Part shown: in pieces, positions 1-8,739 of the stretch
Position numbering within the stretch: position 1 is the first letter of the stretch
Layout: each line of letters opens with the position of its first letter
Assembly: GCF_011440305.1 (NCBI RefSeq)
Contig: NZ_JAAOIW010000022.1
Location: forward strand, 39,586 to 103,585
From: Paenibacillus agricola
GTDB lineage: Bacteria > Bacillota > Bacilli > Paenibacillales > NBRC-103111
Direction of reading: 5' to 3'
Length of the DNA: 64,000 nucleotides
The notes under the pieces: model-generated
Database searches by the model: none
What the model saw: only the letters and a program-made list of their open reading frames with translations
Told to the model about the DNA's origin: nothing
Translations under genes and position numbers: made by a program

Positions 1-211
1 ATCCTTTTTGCATTTGCTCTGAGGATTAAGGTAGCCGGGTCGAACGTAACTGCCCGTGGGACTTGATCCCGAACGCTATAATGTTCACCTCTACTTGTCA
101 TGACCATGATTGAGGCTGGTTGGGACATAGATCCCGTATCACATGCGATGCTATGGAGCGACAAGAAGATTTATAGAGGCTGCCGGTAAATTCACATCAA
201 GGAGAGATTAG
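1..211 (+). ncRNA. IS110 left-end noncoding region, candidate bridge RNA
   Basis: This is the 211-base noncoding stretch directly upstream of the IS110 transposase. It contains two similar small hairpins, each GGGA closed by TCCC, near bases 57-70 and 123-135, and a TCATG/CATGA pair between them. IS110-group elements are known to encode a structured bridge RNA in this left end that guides target and donor recognition. The position and paired hairpins fit, but the assignment is inferred, no fold was computed, and the element boundary may lie outside the window. Confidence 0.35.
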
Positions 212-1420
212 ATGAATCCAGTTATCGGGCTAGATATTTCCAAAGAAGAAAGCCATGGACAAGCTTTTTTAGATCGTGGAAAACCATACAGAGGGACATT
301 TCATTTCGAGCATACGCGAGAAGGACTCGAAATCTTGCTTCAAGTGATTCGGGACGTCGAGCATGCATCTGGGCATCGTCCTACGCTGATTCTCGAAGCA
401 ACCGGACACTACCAAAGCCCCGTCGTTCAGTTCCTCGAGGAGCATCACTATGTGTTCATTGTTATCAATCCACTCATTTCAAATCGGCTTAGAAAATCCA
501 ATCTTCGTAAAGTAAAAACGGATGCTGCTGATGCTTATCTTTTGGGTGAGCTTCACTATAGAGAAGAGTTTGAACCTTTCAAAAAAAGAGGCGTTCAGCT
601 GCTTAATCTGCGCTATCTGACGCGGCAATATGAGGCCTTTTCAAAGATGTGTGTGCAAACAAAGCTGCAATTCCAAGCTGTCTTGGATCAAGTTTTCCCT
701 GCATATAAAGGCGTCTTTGGGGCTATGTATTCTAGTGTTTCACTACGTTTTTTAAACGAGTTTCCAACATCACATTCGGTTTTGCAAACTGACACATCAA
801 CACTTAAATCCAAGATCAGTACTCTACTTTCTTCAAAACGTAGTCGCTCGGAAGACTGGATTAACGAACGAGTTCAACGGCTGCTCGATGCGGCAAAAGC
901 AAATCCATTTCAGCAAACGATGTACTCAAGCCACTTAATCAATCTAAAGATCCTGATCACTCTTATTCTTCAATACCAGGAGCACCTTGCTGAGTTGGAA
1001 CAGAACATAGATGCCCTGGCTAAAGAGATTGAAGAGTATGATTTAATCCAGTCGATTCCCGGTATTGGCCCTAAAATTGCGGCAACAATTTTATCGGAAA
1101 TTGGAGAAGTCGACCGATTTGATCATCCAAAGAAACTAGTAGCCTTTGCTGGCATTGATCCCAGTGTTTTTGCTTCAGGTAAGTTCACCGCAACTCGAAA
1201 TCGAATTACCAAACGTGGTTCCCGACAGCTTAGATATGCCCTAGTTATGGCCGTACAGTGTGGCCTAATCCGTTCTCGCAACACTCGAATTAAAGACTTC
1301 TACGACCGCAAAAGAGCCGAAGGAAAGCCTCACAAAGTGGCCCTAATAGCGTGTGCGAATAAGCTGGTTCATTGGCTATATGCCATTTTAATAAGCAAGA
1401 AATCATTCCGTCCAGCATAA
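212..1420 (+). CDS. IS110 family transposase (DEDD recombinase)
   Basis: A full-length 402-residue IS110 transposase. The N-terminal RuvC-like DEDD domain starts at GLDISKEE and continues through the conserved LEATGHY and KTDAADA motifs (about residues 5-115). The C-terminal transposase_20 domain carries the SIPGIGPK helix-hairpin-helix and the serine-containing AGIDPSVFASGKF segment (about residues 280-325). The start ATG is preceded by AAGGAGAG. The enzyme excises and inserts its own element through a circular intermediate. It appears intact, unlike the second IS110 at 2.7-4.0 kb, with which it shares little sequence. Confidence 0.93.
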   Translation: MNPVIGLDISKEESHGQAFLDRGKPYRGTFHFEHTREGLEILLQVIRDVEHASGHRPTLILEATGHYQSPVVQFLEEHHYVFIVINPLISNRLRKSNLRKVKTDAADAYLLGELHYREEFEPFKKRGVQLLNLRYLTRQYEAFSKMCVQTKLQFQAVLDQVFPAYKGVFGAMYSSVSLRFLNEFPTSHSVLQTDTSTLKSKISTLLSSKRSRSEDWINERVQRLLDAAKANPFQQTMYSSHLINLKILITLILQYQEHLAELEQNIDALAKEIEEYDLIQSIPGIGPKIAATILSEIGEVDRFDHPKKLVAFAGIDPSVFASGKFTATRNRITKRGSRQLRYALVMAVQCGLIRSRNTRIKDFYDRKRAEGKPHKVALIACANKLVHWLYAILISKKSFRPA

Positions 1421-1448
1421 CAAAAAGTTAATGGTATAATCTTCCAAT

Positions 1449-1472
1449 ACCTCTCAAATTGGGAGGTTGTTT
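1449..1472 (+). terminator. Weak stem-loop after the IS110 transposase
   Basis: A 7-bp stem (ACCTCTC with GGGAGGT, one G-T pair) closes a 5-base loop and is followed by a short T-rich stretch. It lies 30 bases after the transposase stop. Confidence 0.35.
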
Positions 1473-1637
1473 GGCATGCTTATTTTTCACTATACCATAG
1501 GATTTCTGATAGATTCTCTGGAAATGTTGACAAGCTATTAGCTGGTATAGCTTGTCATAGAGGTGCGAAATGTGAGTTAACAAAGGATTGAAAAATGAGA
1601 GGCTATGCCCCTCCATCAAAGTATATTCCAACCATGT

Positions 1638-2195
1638 TTAGATCAATTTCTGACCGATTGAGGTAATAATTCCGTCCATGCTTATGGCATTCTTCTCCTC
1701 CCGATAAGCTTCAAGACCCTCCTCACCCTTCTGCACGGCCCACTTTTGAAGCGTATCACGTTCCCCGGAATAGGAGAAGAACGGTACACTATACCCACAC
1801 GATGTTTTTACTGCATGTACTTGTATAAAAATAATTTGACGCGCACCCGGCAGAAGATCAAAGTGCTTAACTAACTCTTCCCATTCCGCCATGCTCGGTA
1901 GGATCACGCGGCCTGTACCGTACAAGCGTAAAATCTCGGGAGAGCCCTCAAAAGCCATGAACATAAGTGTAATTCTCCCGTTATCCTCCATATGAGCGCT
2001 CGTTTCATTGCCGCTGCCTGTTAAATCCAAATAAGCGACTTCTGTTGGTGAAAATATACGCAGCACATCATGCCCCTTGGGGGAAATGTTGATGTGGCCC
2101 ACGACATCCAAGGGAGCGGAGCCCACAAAAAAAACACGTTGCTTGATAATAAATTTTTCATGCTCGGGGTGTATAGCTGTAAACATTTTTCCCAT
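1638..2195 (-). CDS. Pyridoxamine 5'-phosphate oxidase-fold protein
   Basis: A 185-residue member of the PPOX/FMN-binding split-barrel family. Conserved features are the opening strand around FFVGSAPLDVVGHINISPKG, the TGSGNETSAH segment that normally contacts the flavin phosphate, and the IQVHAVKTSCGYSVP region near residue 130. Such proteins are usually soluble flavin-dependent oxidoreductases with unassigned substrates. The ATG at 2195 is preferred over the upstream TTG at 2216 because AGGAGAG sits 8 bases before it. It stands alone between two IS110 elements. The family call is secure; the substrate is unknown. Confidence 0.8.
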   Translation of the reverse strand: MGKMFTAIHPEHEKFIIKQRVFFVGSAPLDVVGHINISPKGHDVLRIFSPTEVAYLDLTGSGNETSAHMEDNGRITLMFMAFEGSPEILRLYGTGRVILPSMAEWEELVKHFDLLPGARQIIFIQVHAVKTSCGYSVPFFSYSGERDTLQKWAVQKGEEGLEAYREEKNAISMDGIITSIGQKLI

Positions 2196-2216
2196 ATTGC
2201 GTCTCTCCTCTACCAA

Positions 2217-2727
2217 ATAATTGAATTGTTAACATTCATTATCGTATTTCTTGACTTATTTTTAAAATATATATTTGCTATATCCTCTATAGGGTTTATC
2301 TATTACGCATACTCCCTCTATGAGGATTCGCTTTTCTCCTGACTACTCTCTTAATCTTAGGATTTCGATGTTATGTAAGAAGTGAAGACAACTTCATCTT
2401 GGAATCATGTTGAAGAAGAAGAAGAATCTGGGGGCAGAAAAACAAAAAGATACATCCACCTAGCCACTTATTAACAAAAAGTGGTTATTTAGGCAAAGTA
2501 TGATCGCACCTATGGATCTCCACATGTCTCATGGAGGTCAACCCTCCCATGTCTCACAGAGTCTATGCTCCCACATTCCTTCATTCAACCTTTCCATGAG
2601 GTAGAGGTCGGATATGCTGCCCGACAGGATCTTCGTCCGTATGTTAGTTGTGTTCCGACTTATCCGTGCTTCAGTTGTCTGTGTTTCCTCTTCATTTCAA
2701 TCCTAAAAGAAAAGAGAATGCTATTAT
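2217..2727. other. Gene-free AT-rich stretch
   Basis: No convincing gene is visible here. The first 150 bases are AT-rich and hold the promoter side of the PPOX gene. The part from about 2540 to 2727 adjoins the 3' end of the frameshifted IS110 and may be its noncoding right end. Confidence 0.4.
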
Positions 2728-4000
2728 TTATGCTGCTGTTGTTAAACTAGCGAACCGAGGGATATCCTGTAACATCTTTACTTCACTGAATTCATGGCCT
2801 TTTTTCATAATGCCAAATAAGATTCGAATCAATTTGTTACAAAGTGCGATCAATGATTGCATTTTCTTCAAAGGGTTATCTGGACGTTTCGTATAGTATT
2901 GATGCAGCGCTTTAAAGGCCTGGTTCTTCGCGACCAGAGGCATAACAACTCGGAATAAAAGGGCTCGAAGCTTCTTTCTTCCCCTCTTGGTTATCTTGGA
3001 CTGTCCTTTATGTTTACCGGATGTATTCTCCCGCAAGTTCAGTCCCGCGAGCTTTACGATCTGTTTCGGATGATGGTAATTGCCTATGTCGCCGATCTCA
3101 GCAAGGAAGCCAGCTACTGTATCTCTCCCAATGCCTTTAATGGCTAACAGTTGATTTACACCAGGTATTTGTTCGATTAATTCGTCGAGCTTCAGATGGA
3201 GCTCTTCAAACTTACCTTGAATGAGTTGGTACTGTGTAAGCAGAAGTTGAAGTTCCATCTTGGCTAATTCCGTGCCCTGCTTAATGCCCACAGAACGGTT
3301 AGCTGCTGATTTCAGGTTCTGTATCCGCCTAATGCCAGCCCCACGTTTTGCAACTTGTCTCAGATGCCCCAGAAAGAACTCATCCGATAACGATACGAGT
3401 TCATGTGGCAACATACCCAGACTTAGCATCTGGATAGCTGATTTACATTCCCAGGAATTCAGTGAAGTAGCGGTCCAGCCAGTTATGGACGCGCCCTTGT
3501 ACAACGCTCAGGTCGGTAGACAGATGATCGCGAATTTTCATGGCTTCACGCAATTCTGCGTAGATGCCTAGAGGAATATTCGGTATGGCGTATCTTCCGT
3601 CTTTAACGAGCTGAGCGATGACTTTGGCGTCCTCCACGTCATTCTTAGTCGGTGAGTTGTCATCTAACTCCTTGCTTTTCTTCACATGCAAAGGATTCGC
3701 AACGCCGCAAGAAATATGATGCTCCTTCAGGTAATGAACGAGATTCAGCCAGTAATGGCCGGTTGGCTCCTTACCGACTAATACATCTTTGTATCCGTGT
3801 TCCGACATGATCTTCCGGAACCAACTTACGAAGAACTCGAAGCCTTTAAGGCTGTTCTCAAACGCAATTGGCTTCCCATACTCGACCCCGCGAAAGTCTT
3901 GCGCCCTGGCCACATGTTTGAATTTGGCGATATCCACGCCAACAATTAATGTTGCAGAAGTGATTTGAGTTATGATTCTTATAACCAAGTGAATAATCAT
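2728..4000 (-). pseudogene. IS110 family transposase, frameshifted
   Basis: Two overlapping reading frames make up one IS110 transposase. The upstream frame (4000 to 3443) has the DEDD domain with VGVDIAKFKH, GKEPTGHY and PTKNDVEDAK. The downstream frame (3504 to 2728) carries the C-terminal half with IPGVNQLLAIKGIGRDT and AGLNLRENTSGKHKGQS. The shift lies near 3450-3460, in a segment that reads LDRYFTEF in one frame and WECKSAIQ in the other. A single indel has therefore inactivated it, unless translational frameshifting rescues it. It is unlike the IS110 at 0.2-1.4 kb and represents a different subgroup. Confidence 0.85.
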
Positions 4001-4160
4001 AATAACGAAAGGTCGATCAATTTTGCCTGTACAAAGACATTTGCGTAACCTTGAAGATACCCCTTACTCAATGGTTAGATTGTATAGGCTCTATAACACG
4101 ATCGTTAATTTCATTCATAAATATAGGGCATTTATTCCATGATCCATGTCGGCAGCCTCG

Positions 4161-4258
4161 TTAAGCTATAATCGTAATCGGTATTCCTTCTTCCCTATCC
4201 GTCACTGTCGCGCCAGGATCAACAAAGGTAGTATCCACTGTAAGGAAGATCGAAGCGT
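4161..4258 (-). pseudogene. Fragment of a surface protein Ig-like (DUF5011-type) domain
   Basis: The minus strand reads TTFVDPGATVTDREEG followed by IPITI and a stop. The FVDPGATVTD signature is typical of DUF5011/HYR-like Ig-fold repeats in secreted glycan-active or adhesive proteins. Only about 30 codons remain, so this is a scar. No other part of such a gene is visible nearby. The next 240 bases (4259-4502) hold nothing recognisable. Confidence 0.5.
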
Positions 4259-4502
4259 TTCAGCGTAGCACTCTAACAGCGAAATTAAAGGGCACCTGAT
4301 TAGGCGTCCCTTTCTGGTAGTTGTTTCTTCTTCATTGAATTTGATAATCAGCCCAAGAGCAATAGCTAATTAGAGTATCTTCTCTCATGCAAAGGGGAAC
4401 GAAGGATCACGGAAAACAGGATTAAAAATTTAATAATGCAGCTTCTGAATTCTACAAAGAGCATAAGGATGATACTCATCGAGATACAGAAGGAAGACCA
4501 TT

Positions 4503-7500
4503 CTATCCCTCCGTTTGCTGGTGAACGAGATAGTAATAGAGGCCTCTCTTACGGAGCAGTTCCTCGTGAGTCCCTCTCTCGGCGATCGCCCCCTGATCCA
4601 GCACCAGGATAAGATCTGCTCTGCGGATGGTGCTTAATCGATGCGCAATAATAAGCGTTGTCCGGTCCTTCACGATAGCATCCATATTCTGCTGGATGAT
4701 ACGTTCCGATTCCGTATCCAGAGCACTGGTTGCTTCATCGAAGATCAGAATACGGGGATTACCGAGCAGTGCCCGTGCGATGGCGATTCGTTGCTTCTGA
4801 CCTCCGGACAAGCGCATGCCCCCTTCGCCAACCATTGTTTGGTAACCGAGAGGTAACTGATCGACGAAGTCATGGGCACCGGCCAGCTTGGATACCCGTT
4901 CGATATCATCCAACGACACGCTATCGCTATTGAAGGCAATATTCTCCACAATGGTCCCTCGGAACATAACGGTTTCCTGCTGAACATATCCCACTTGCTT
5001 ACGGATGGAGTCCGCATATACCTGTCGCAGCGGATACCCATCGATATAGATTCCCCCTTGTGTCGGCTCGAACAGTTTAAGCAGCAGGTTCGCGATTGTC
5101 GACTTGCCTGACCCGCTTCTTCCCACCAATGCGATATTCAAGCCAGGTGTCAACTCCACGCTCACGTTATGGAGAACCGGCTTTGAGCCCTGACCATAAG
5201 CGAAGGAAACATTGTCGAAGCGCAGATGTCCTTGAATGCGAGGTAGGATCCGCATACTGTCCGGGTACGGATGCTCCACAGTTGACTCGTATACATCATT
5301 CAGTCGCTCCATCGATATTCGAGCTTCGGACCATTCACCGAACAGGCGCGAGATGCTCTCAAGACTGAACAGGAAAGAAGTGAACATGACCGTAAAAGCT
5401 ACGAATTCCCCTAAGCTTAATAGTCCGCTTATTACTAGCCTAGCACCGAAATAGAGAAGAACAACATTACAAAGAGATCGAATGAACAACGATCCTGCCG
5501 TTGCCACAATTTCCAGCTTATTTCCCTCATAGCTTAACGCAAGCTGCTTCTTCAATTTCTCTTCAAGCTTGCTCCTTACACGCTGTTCGGCAGAAGCAGC
5601 CTTAACCGACGCGATAGCACCGATAGCCTCCACAATCTGCGTGTGAGACTCCCCTTGTGCGAAGACAGCTTACGGACATTACGTCTCATTAGCCGCAATA
5701 AATTACCGTATAGAAGCATGTATAGAGGTATCACAGCAAGCGTAATTAGTGCGAGCTGAGCCTCGTAGTAGAACATCAGAATGCCGTACACGACGATAGA
5801 AACTCCGTCAAGCAAAAAGAGGAAGCCGTGGTCTGTCAGAAGCTTTCGAATCTTCTCATTCTCGAAGACTCGTGTAATAATATCACCGGAGGTTCGTTTA
5901 ACGAAATACGTATAAGGAAGCAGGAACAGATGCTTATAGAAGCCATTCAGCATGACGTTGTCGATTCGATAAGCCAGACGTCCGACCAATAGCTGCCTCA
6001 CCGCAGTTCCTCCGGCAATGACCAAGACGAACAGTAACAGCCCAATGAACAGCTGGTTCAATAAGGAAATGCCTTCTGTTTCCAGAACGCGGTCGAAGAT
6101 CTGTTGTGTTGCGATTGGAAAAGCAAGCAAGCCGAGCTCTAGCAAGATGGCGAGGGCCAGGCTAGAGCCAAACAGCTTGTGATAGGGGCGAAAATAATCA
6201 ATATAACGTGACCAGAAGCGCTCTTTATCGTCGAGCTCAATAAGTAATTCGGTCGGCTTCAGTGTTACAACGAATCCTGTCCAATGCTCCAGCACATAGG
6301 GAAGAGGAACTGTCTCGACATAGCCTATGGCAGGGTCCACAATTACCAGCTCATCGTCTCGAATTTCATAGACAACGATGTAGTGGTTGCCCTCCCAATG
6401 CAAGATAAGCGGACCCGATAACTCCCGCAGAATAGCTGGGGTCGCCTTGATTCCTTGTGCTTGAAAACCAAGTGATTCCGCTGTCTTCACCAGCATCAGC
6501 ATCGAGGTTCCTTCTGTCCCTACATTACAGCGCTCGCGCATCCGGTTTACACCGGCGTTCATGCCATAATGTCGAGCGATCATCGTAAGACATGTGGGTC
6601 CACAGTCCATCTCGCTCTGCTGGAGCAACGCCGGGCGAGGCGATCGTCGCAAGCGTCGCCAAAAGCCCAGACCCATACGAGCTCTCCTTTTCTCTAGCGA
6701 GGGCAGCAGCAGCTCGGCAGCAGCAGAGACTTCATTGCCGACATCGCCAGCTTCCAGACCACGCATCAACGGGATATTCATAGCCTCGGCACCGTAGTGA
6801 TCTGAAATACGACGGATCGATTCCAAGATAACGGGAAACTCTGCGATGAGCCGGTCGAAGTCCACTTTATCAAGCCGATAGGCTCTAACCGGCTCCACTG
6901 CCCGTACGCTGGCTTTCCGTAGACCTCCAGTCAATAGGGCGAGCTCCCCGAAGAAATCACCGGGGTAGAGCCGATTCACCACATCCGTTCCCCTCTCTAC
7001 CGTTGCAGACCCCGATTCTAGGATGTAGAAGGACTCTCCCTTCTCCCCCTCCCGAACGAGGTACTCCGAAGACGAATACTCGCATACCTCCAGACACGTC
7101 AATAATGAACGGATCGCTGAGTGATCCGCATGGGTAAATACTGTACTATTCTTTAGAAAAGCGCGTATAACGTCGGAAGAGATATACGCCTTAAGCTGTT
7201 TCTCTAACTGGGGATGCTGGCCGATAACTTTCCGGAAATTGGGACCGCTAAGCTCCAGCACCTGCAAATCAGTTGAAGCCCGCACATGGATAACACTGGA
7301 TAAGCTTTCACCCCCGAACAGAACATACTCACCGAAGTGCTCCCCCGGATGAAGCAGACCCAAATTTTTCTCCTCATCGTTGGATATTCCAATTTTGCGA
7401 GCTTGTCCGGCGATTACGATATAGAATGCCTCACCCTGGTTGTTTTCGTCCACGATCGACTCGCCCATGCGGAAGGAGCGCTCCCTTGCATGCGCGGCCA

Positions 7501-7579
7501 ACAACCCCTTCTCTTCCGAGTCGAACAAATTGAACAGCGGAACCAGATTCAAGCTATGGATCGCACGTTCTCTGCTCAT
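4503..7579 (-). pseudogene. Peptidase C39 ABC exporter with two cyclic nucleotide-binding domains (frameshifted)
   Basis: A roughly 1,025-residue exporter read in two frames. The ATG at 7579 is preceded by GGAGG and overlaps the PPIase stop as ATGA. Two cNMP-binding-like domains (about residues 12-130 and 150-265) come first. They are followed by a C39 cysteine peptidase with QSEMDCGPTC (Cys326), a downstream LHWEGNHYIV His and VDPAIG Asp, then six membrane segments and an ABC ATPase with GRSGSGKST, LSGGQKQR and LIFDEATSALD. C39 exporters cut double-glycine leaders and export the core. One base appears to be missing near 5656-5660, where NVRKLSS should continue as QGESHTQIVEA. This could be a true mutation or a sequencing error. 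All catalytic motifs are otherwise intact. It is the last gene of the peptide cluster. Confidence 0.85.
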
Positions 7580-8397
7580 GGAAGGACACCTCCAGACTCC
7601 GTCTTCTCCCCGCTGCATCTTATGGAATCCCACAATTCAATGCGAATACCCGCTTTAAGCTTATAGCTCTGCCACTTCTCTTCGAACAAGCTTTCCATGA
7701 TAGTATCCGCCGTAGTTTCATCCAGCACTGCTGGGTATTGGGCTTCCACCTGCAAGAGGACGTATCCCTCCTTCATCTCAATCGGTCCCACGATATCACC
7801 AGGCTGAGCGCCGAATATAGAATCGGTAATCTGCACAGTTCCATAGGAACGTCCGACCTGTCCCACATAACCTCCAGATAACCGTGTTGCGGTATCCGTC
7901 GAATATTGCTTGGCCAGCCTTTGGAATTCCTCCCCCTCCTCCAGCCGATACTGCATCTCCTTCGCCTCCCCATATTCTCGGACGACGAGTCGGGAGATCG
8001 CGACCCGATCCAAGGCAGCTGCATATTCATAGAAGTAACGGCGTACCTCTTCATCGGAGATGACGTCTCGGCGAAGCTTATCTCGTAGCAAACCCGGGCG
8101 CAATAATGATCCTAGAGCCGCAAGCGAGCATTGCCGACTATCCAGCCATGCCTTCGTAGCGACACTGGTAAATAAGCCTCGTTCCTGGCGGTATTGATTG
8201 ACCCGCTCCTGCAGCTCCTTGTGCGAGACCTCCACATTCCGTTCGTGTGCCCAGGACGTGAGAACGCGATCGTCAATCAATCCTTCCAGTGCAGGCATCG
8301 CATCCATCGCCAAGGCATACTTAAGCACATCCCTTAAAGAAATCGTTTTCCCGTTCATAAGCACCGCTGCATGATGTTCAAACACTGTGGATCTCAC
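7576..8397 (-). CDS. Parvulin-type peptidyl-prolyl isomerase, cytosolic, of the peptide-export cluster
   Basis: A 273-residue protein with an N-terminal helical SurA/PrsA-like region (about 25-140) and a C-terminal parvulin domain (about 145-245) with EFQRLAKQYSTD, SGGYVGQVG, GDIVGPIEMKEGYVLLQVE. It has no signal peptide or lipobox, so it should act inside the cell, unlike PrsA. Parvulins catalyse cis-trans isomerisation at Xaa-Pro bonds, and the neighbouring precursor core has three prolines. The proposed GTG start has AAGGAG just upstream; a later ATG at NGKTISL is possible. The stop overlaps the transporter start by four bases, so the two are probably translationally coupled. Confidence 0.8.
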   Translation of the reverse strand: MRSTVFEHHAAVLMNGKTISLRDVLKYALAMDAMPALEGLIDDRVLTSWAHERNVEVSHKELQERVNQYRQERGLFTSVATKAWLDSRQCSLAALGSLLRPGLLRDKLRRDVISDEEVRRYFYEYAAALDRVAISRLVVREYGEAKEMQYRLEEGEEFQRLAKQYSTDTATRLSGGYVGQVGRSYGTVQITDSIFGAQPGDIVGPIEMKEGYVLLQVEAQYPAVLDETTADTIMESLFEEKWQSYKLKAGIRIELWDSIRCSGEKTESGGVLP

Positions 8398-8424
8398 CTT
8401 CTCCTTAACGTTATGAATATAAAG

Positions 8425-8455
8425 AAAACAAGGAATCTGATGCGTCCCTTGTTTT
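8425..8455 (-). terminator. Attenuator hairpin between precursor gene and PPIase gene
   Basis: AAAACAAGG pairs perfectly with CCTTGTTTT across a short loop, followed on the minus strand by TCTTTAT. A partial terminator directly after a short precursor gene is common in peptide operons. It lets the precursor be made in excess over export enzymes. Confidence 0.6.
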
Positions 8456-8481
8456 GAGATAATGGCTATGTCGTTCCGGTC

Positions 8482-8616
8482 TTATCTCGGTGGCCTTGTG
8501 CGTGGTCGCACTCCACCACCACTAACCTGTTCTAACTCGGCTTCTGCTACCTGTTCCTGAAGATCCTCGAGCTTAAGCTCAAGCTCCTCGTTCTGCTCTT
8601 TATTCTCTTCGGACAT
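8482..8616 (-). CDS. Double-glycine leader precursor of a Pro/Arg-rich decapeptide
   Basis: A 44-codon gene with an excellent ribosome site (AAAGGTGGTGATC, then ATG). The product has an acidic, helical leader (residues 1-34) ending in ELEQVSGG. It fits the C39 leader rule with Glu at -8, Leu at -7, Val at -4 and GG at -2/-1. Cleavage after Gly34 would release GVRPRTRPPR. This core is strongly basic and has no Cys, Ser or other usual modification residue apart from one Thr. It is flanked by the C39 exporter and parvulin downstream and a LuxR-type regulator upstream. The core resembles the PRPRPP stretches of proline-rich antimicrobial peptides, and it could equally be a signalling peptide. Existence is well supported; function is inferred. 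Confidence 0.85.
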   Translation of the reverse strand: MSEENKEQNEELELKLEDLQEQVAEAELEQVSGGGVRPRTRPPR

Positions 8617-8631
8617 TTGATCACCACCTTT

Positions 8632-8672
8632 ATCATATTCTCTTGCACAACTCTAGCGTATCACCCCGTCAA
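8632..8672 (-). promoter_or_regulatory. Candidate promoter of the precursor operon
   Basis: TATGAT at 8637-8632 could serve as -10, but no good -35 hexamer lies 17 bases upstream, as expected for an activator-dependent promoter. A separate TTGACG is at 8672-8667 without a matching -10. The exact promoter is uncertain. Confidence 0.35.
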
Positions 8673-8682
8673 GTCTAATACT

Positions 8683-8700
8683 ATTACCCATTCGGGTAAT
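8683..8700. promoter_or_regulatory. Inverted-repeat operator ATTACCC-N4-GGGTAAT
   Basis: A perfect 7-bp inverted repeat with a 4-base spacer sits about 65 bases upstream of the predicted start region of the precursor operon. LuxR-type HTH proteins bind short inverted repeats of this size. The adjacent LuxR-type regulator is the obvious candidate, but binding is inferred. Confidence 0.5.
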
Positions 8701-8704
8701 AAAT

Positions 8705-8723
8705 AGTCAGTGGACTACTGACT
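8705..8723 (-). terminator. Perfect 7-bp inverted repeat after the regulator gene
   Basis: AGTCAGT and ACTGACT flank a 5-base spacer just after the regulator stop and are followed on the minus strand by ATTTATT. It could be a weak terminator for the regulator gene or a second operator. Confidence 0.35.
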
Positions 8724-8739
8724 TCATCCGACGACCGAC

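Noticed and set aside
1428..1631. 67-codon minus-strand frame after the IS110
   Set aside because: No ribosome site, low-complexity composition, and it spans the IS110 right end.
8482..8616. Reading the precursor as a lanthipeptide or thiopeptide
   Set aside because: The core has no Cys or Ser and only one Thr, and no modifying enzyme is present in the cluster.
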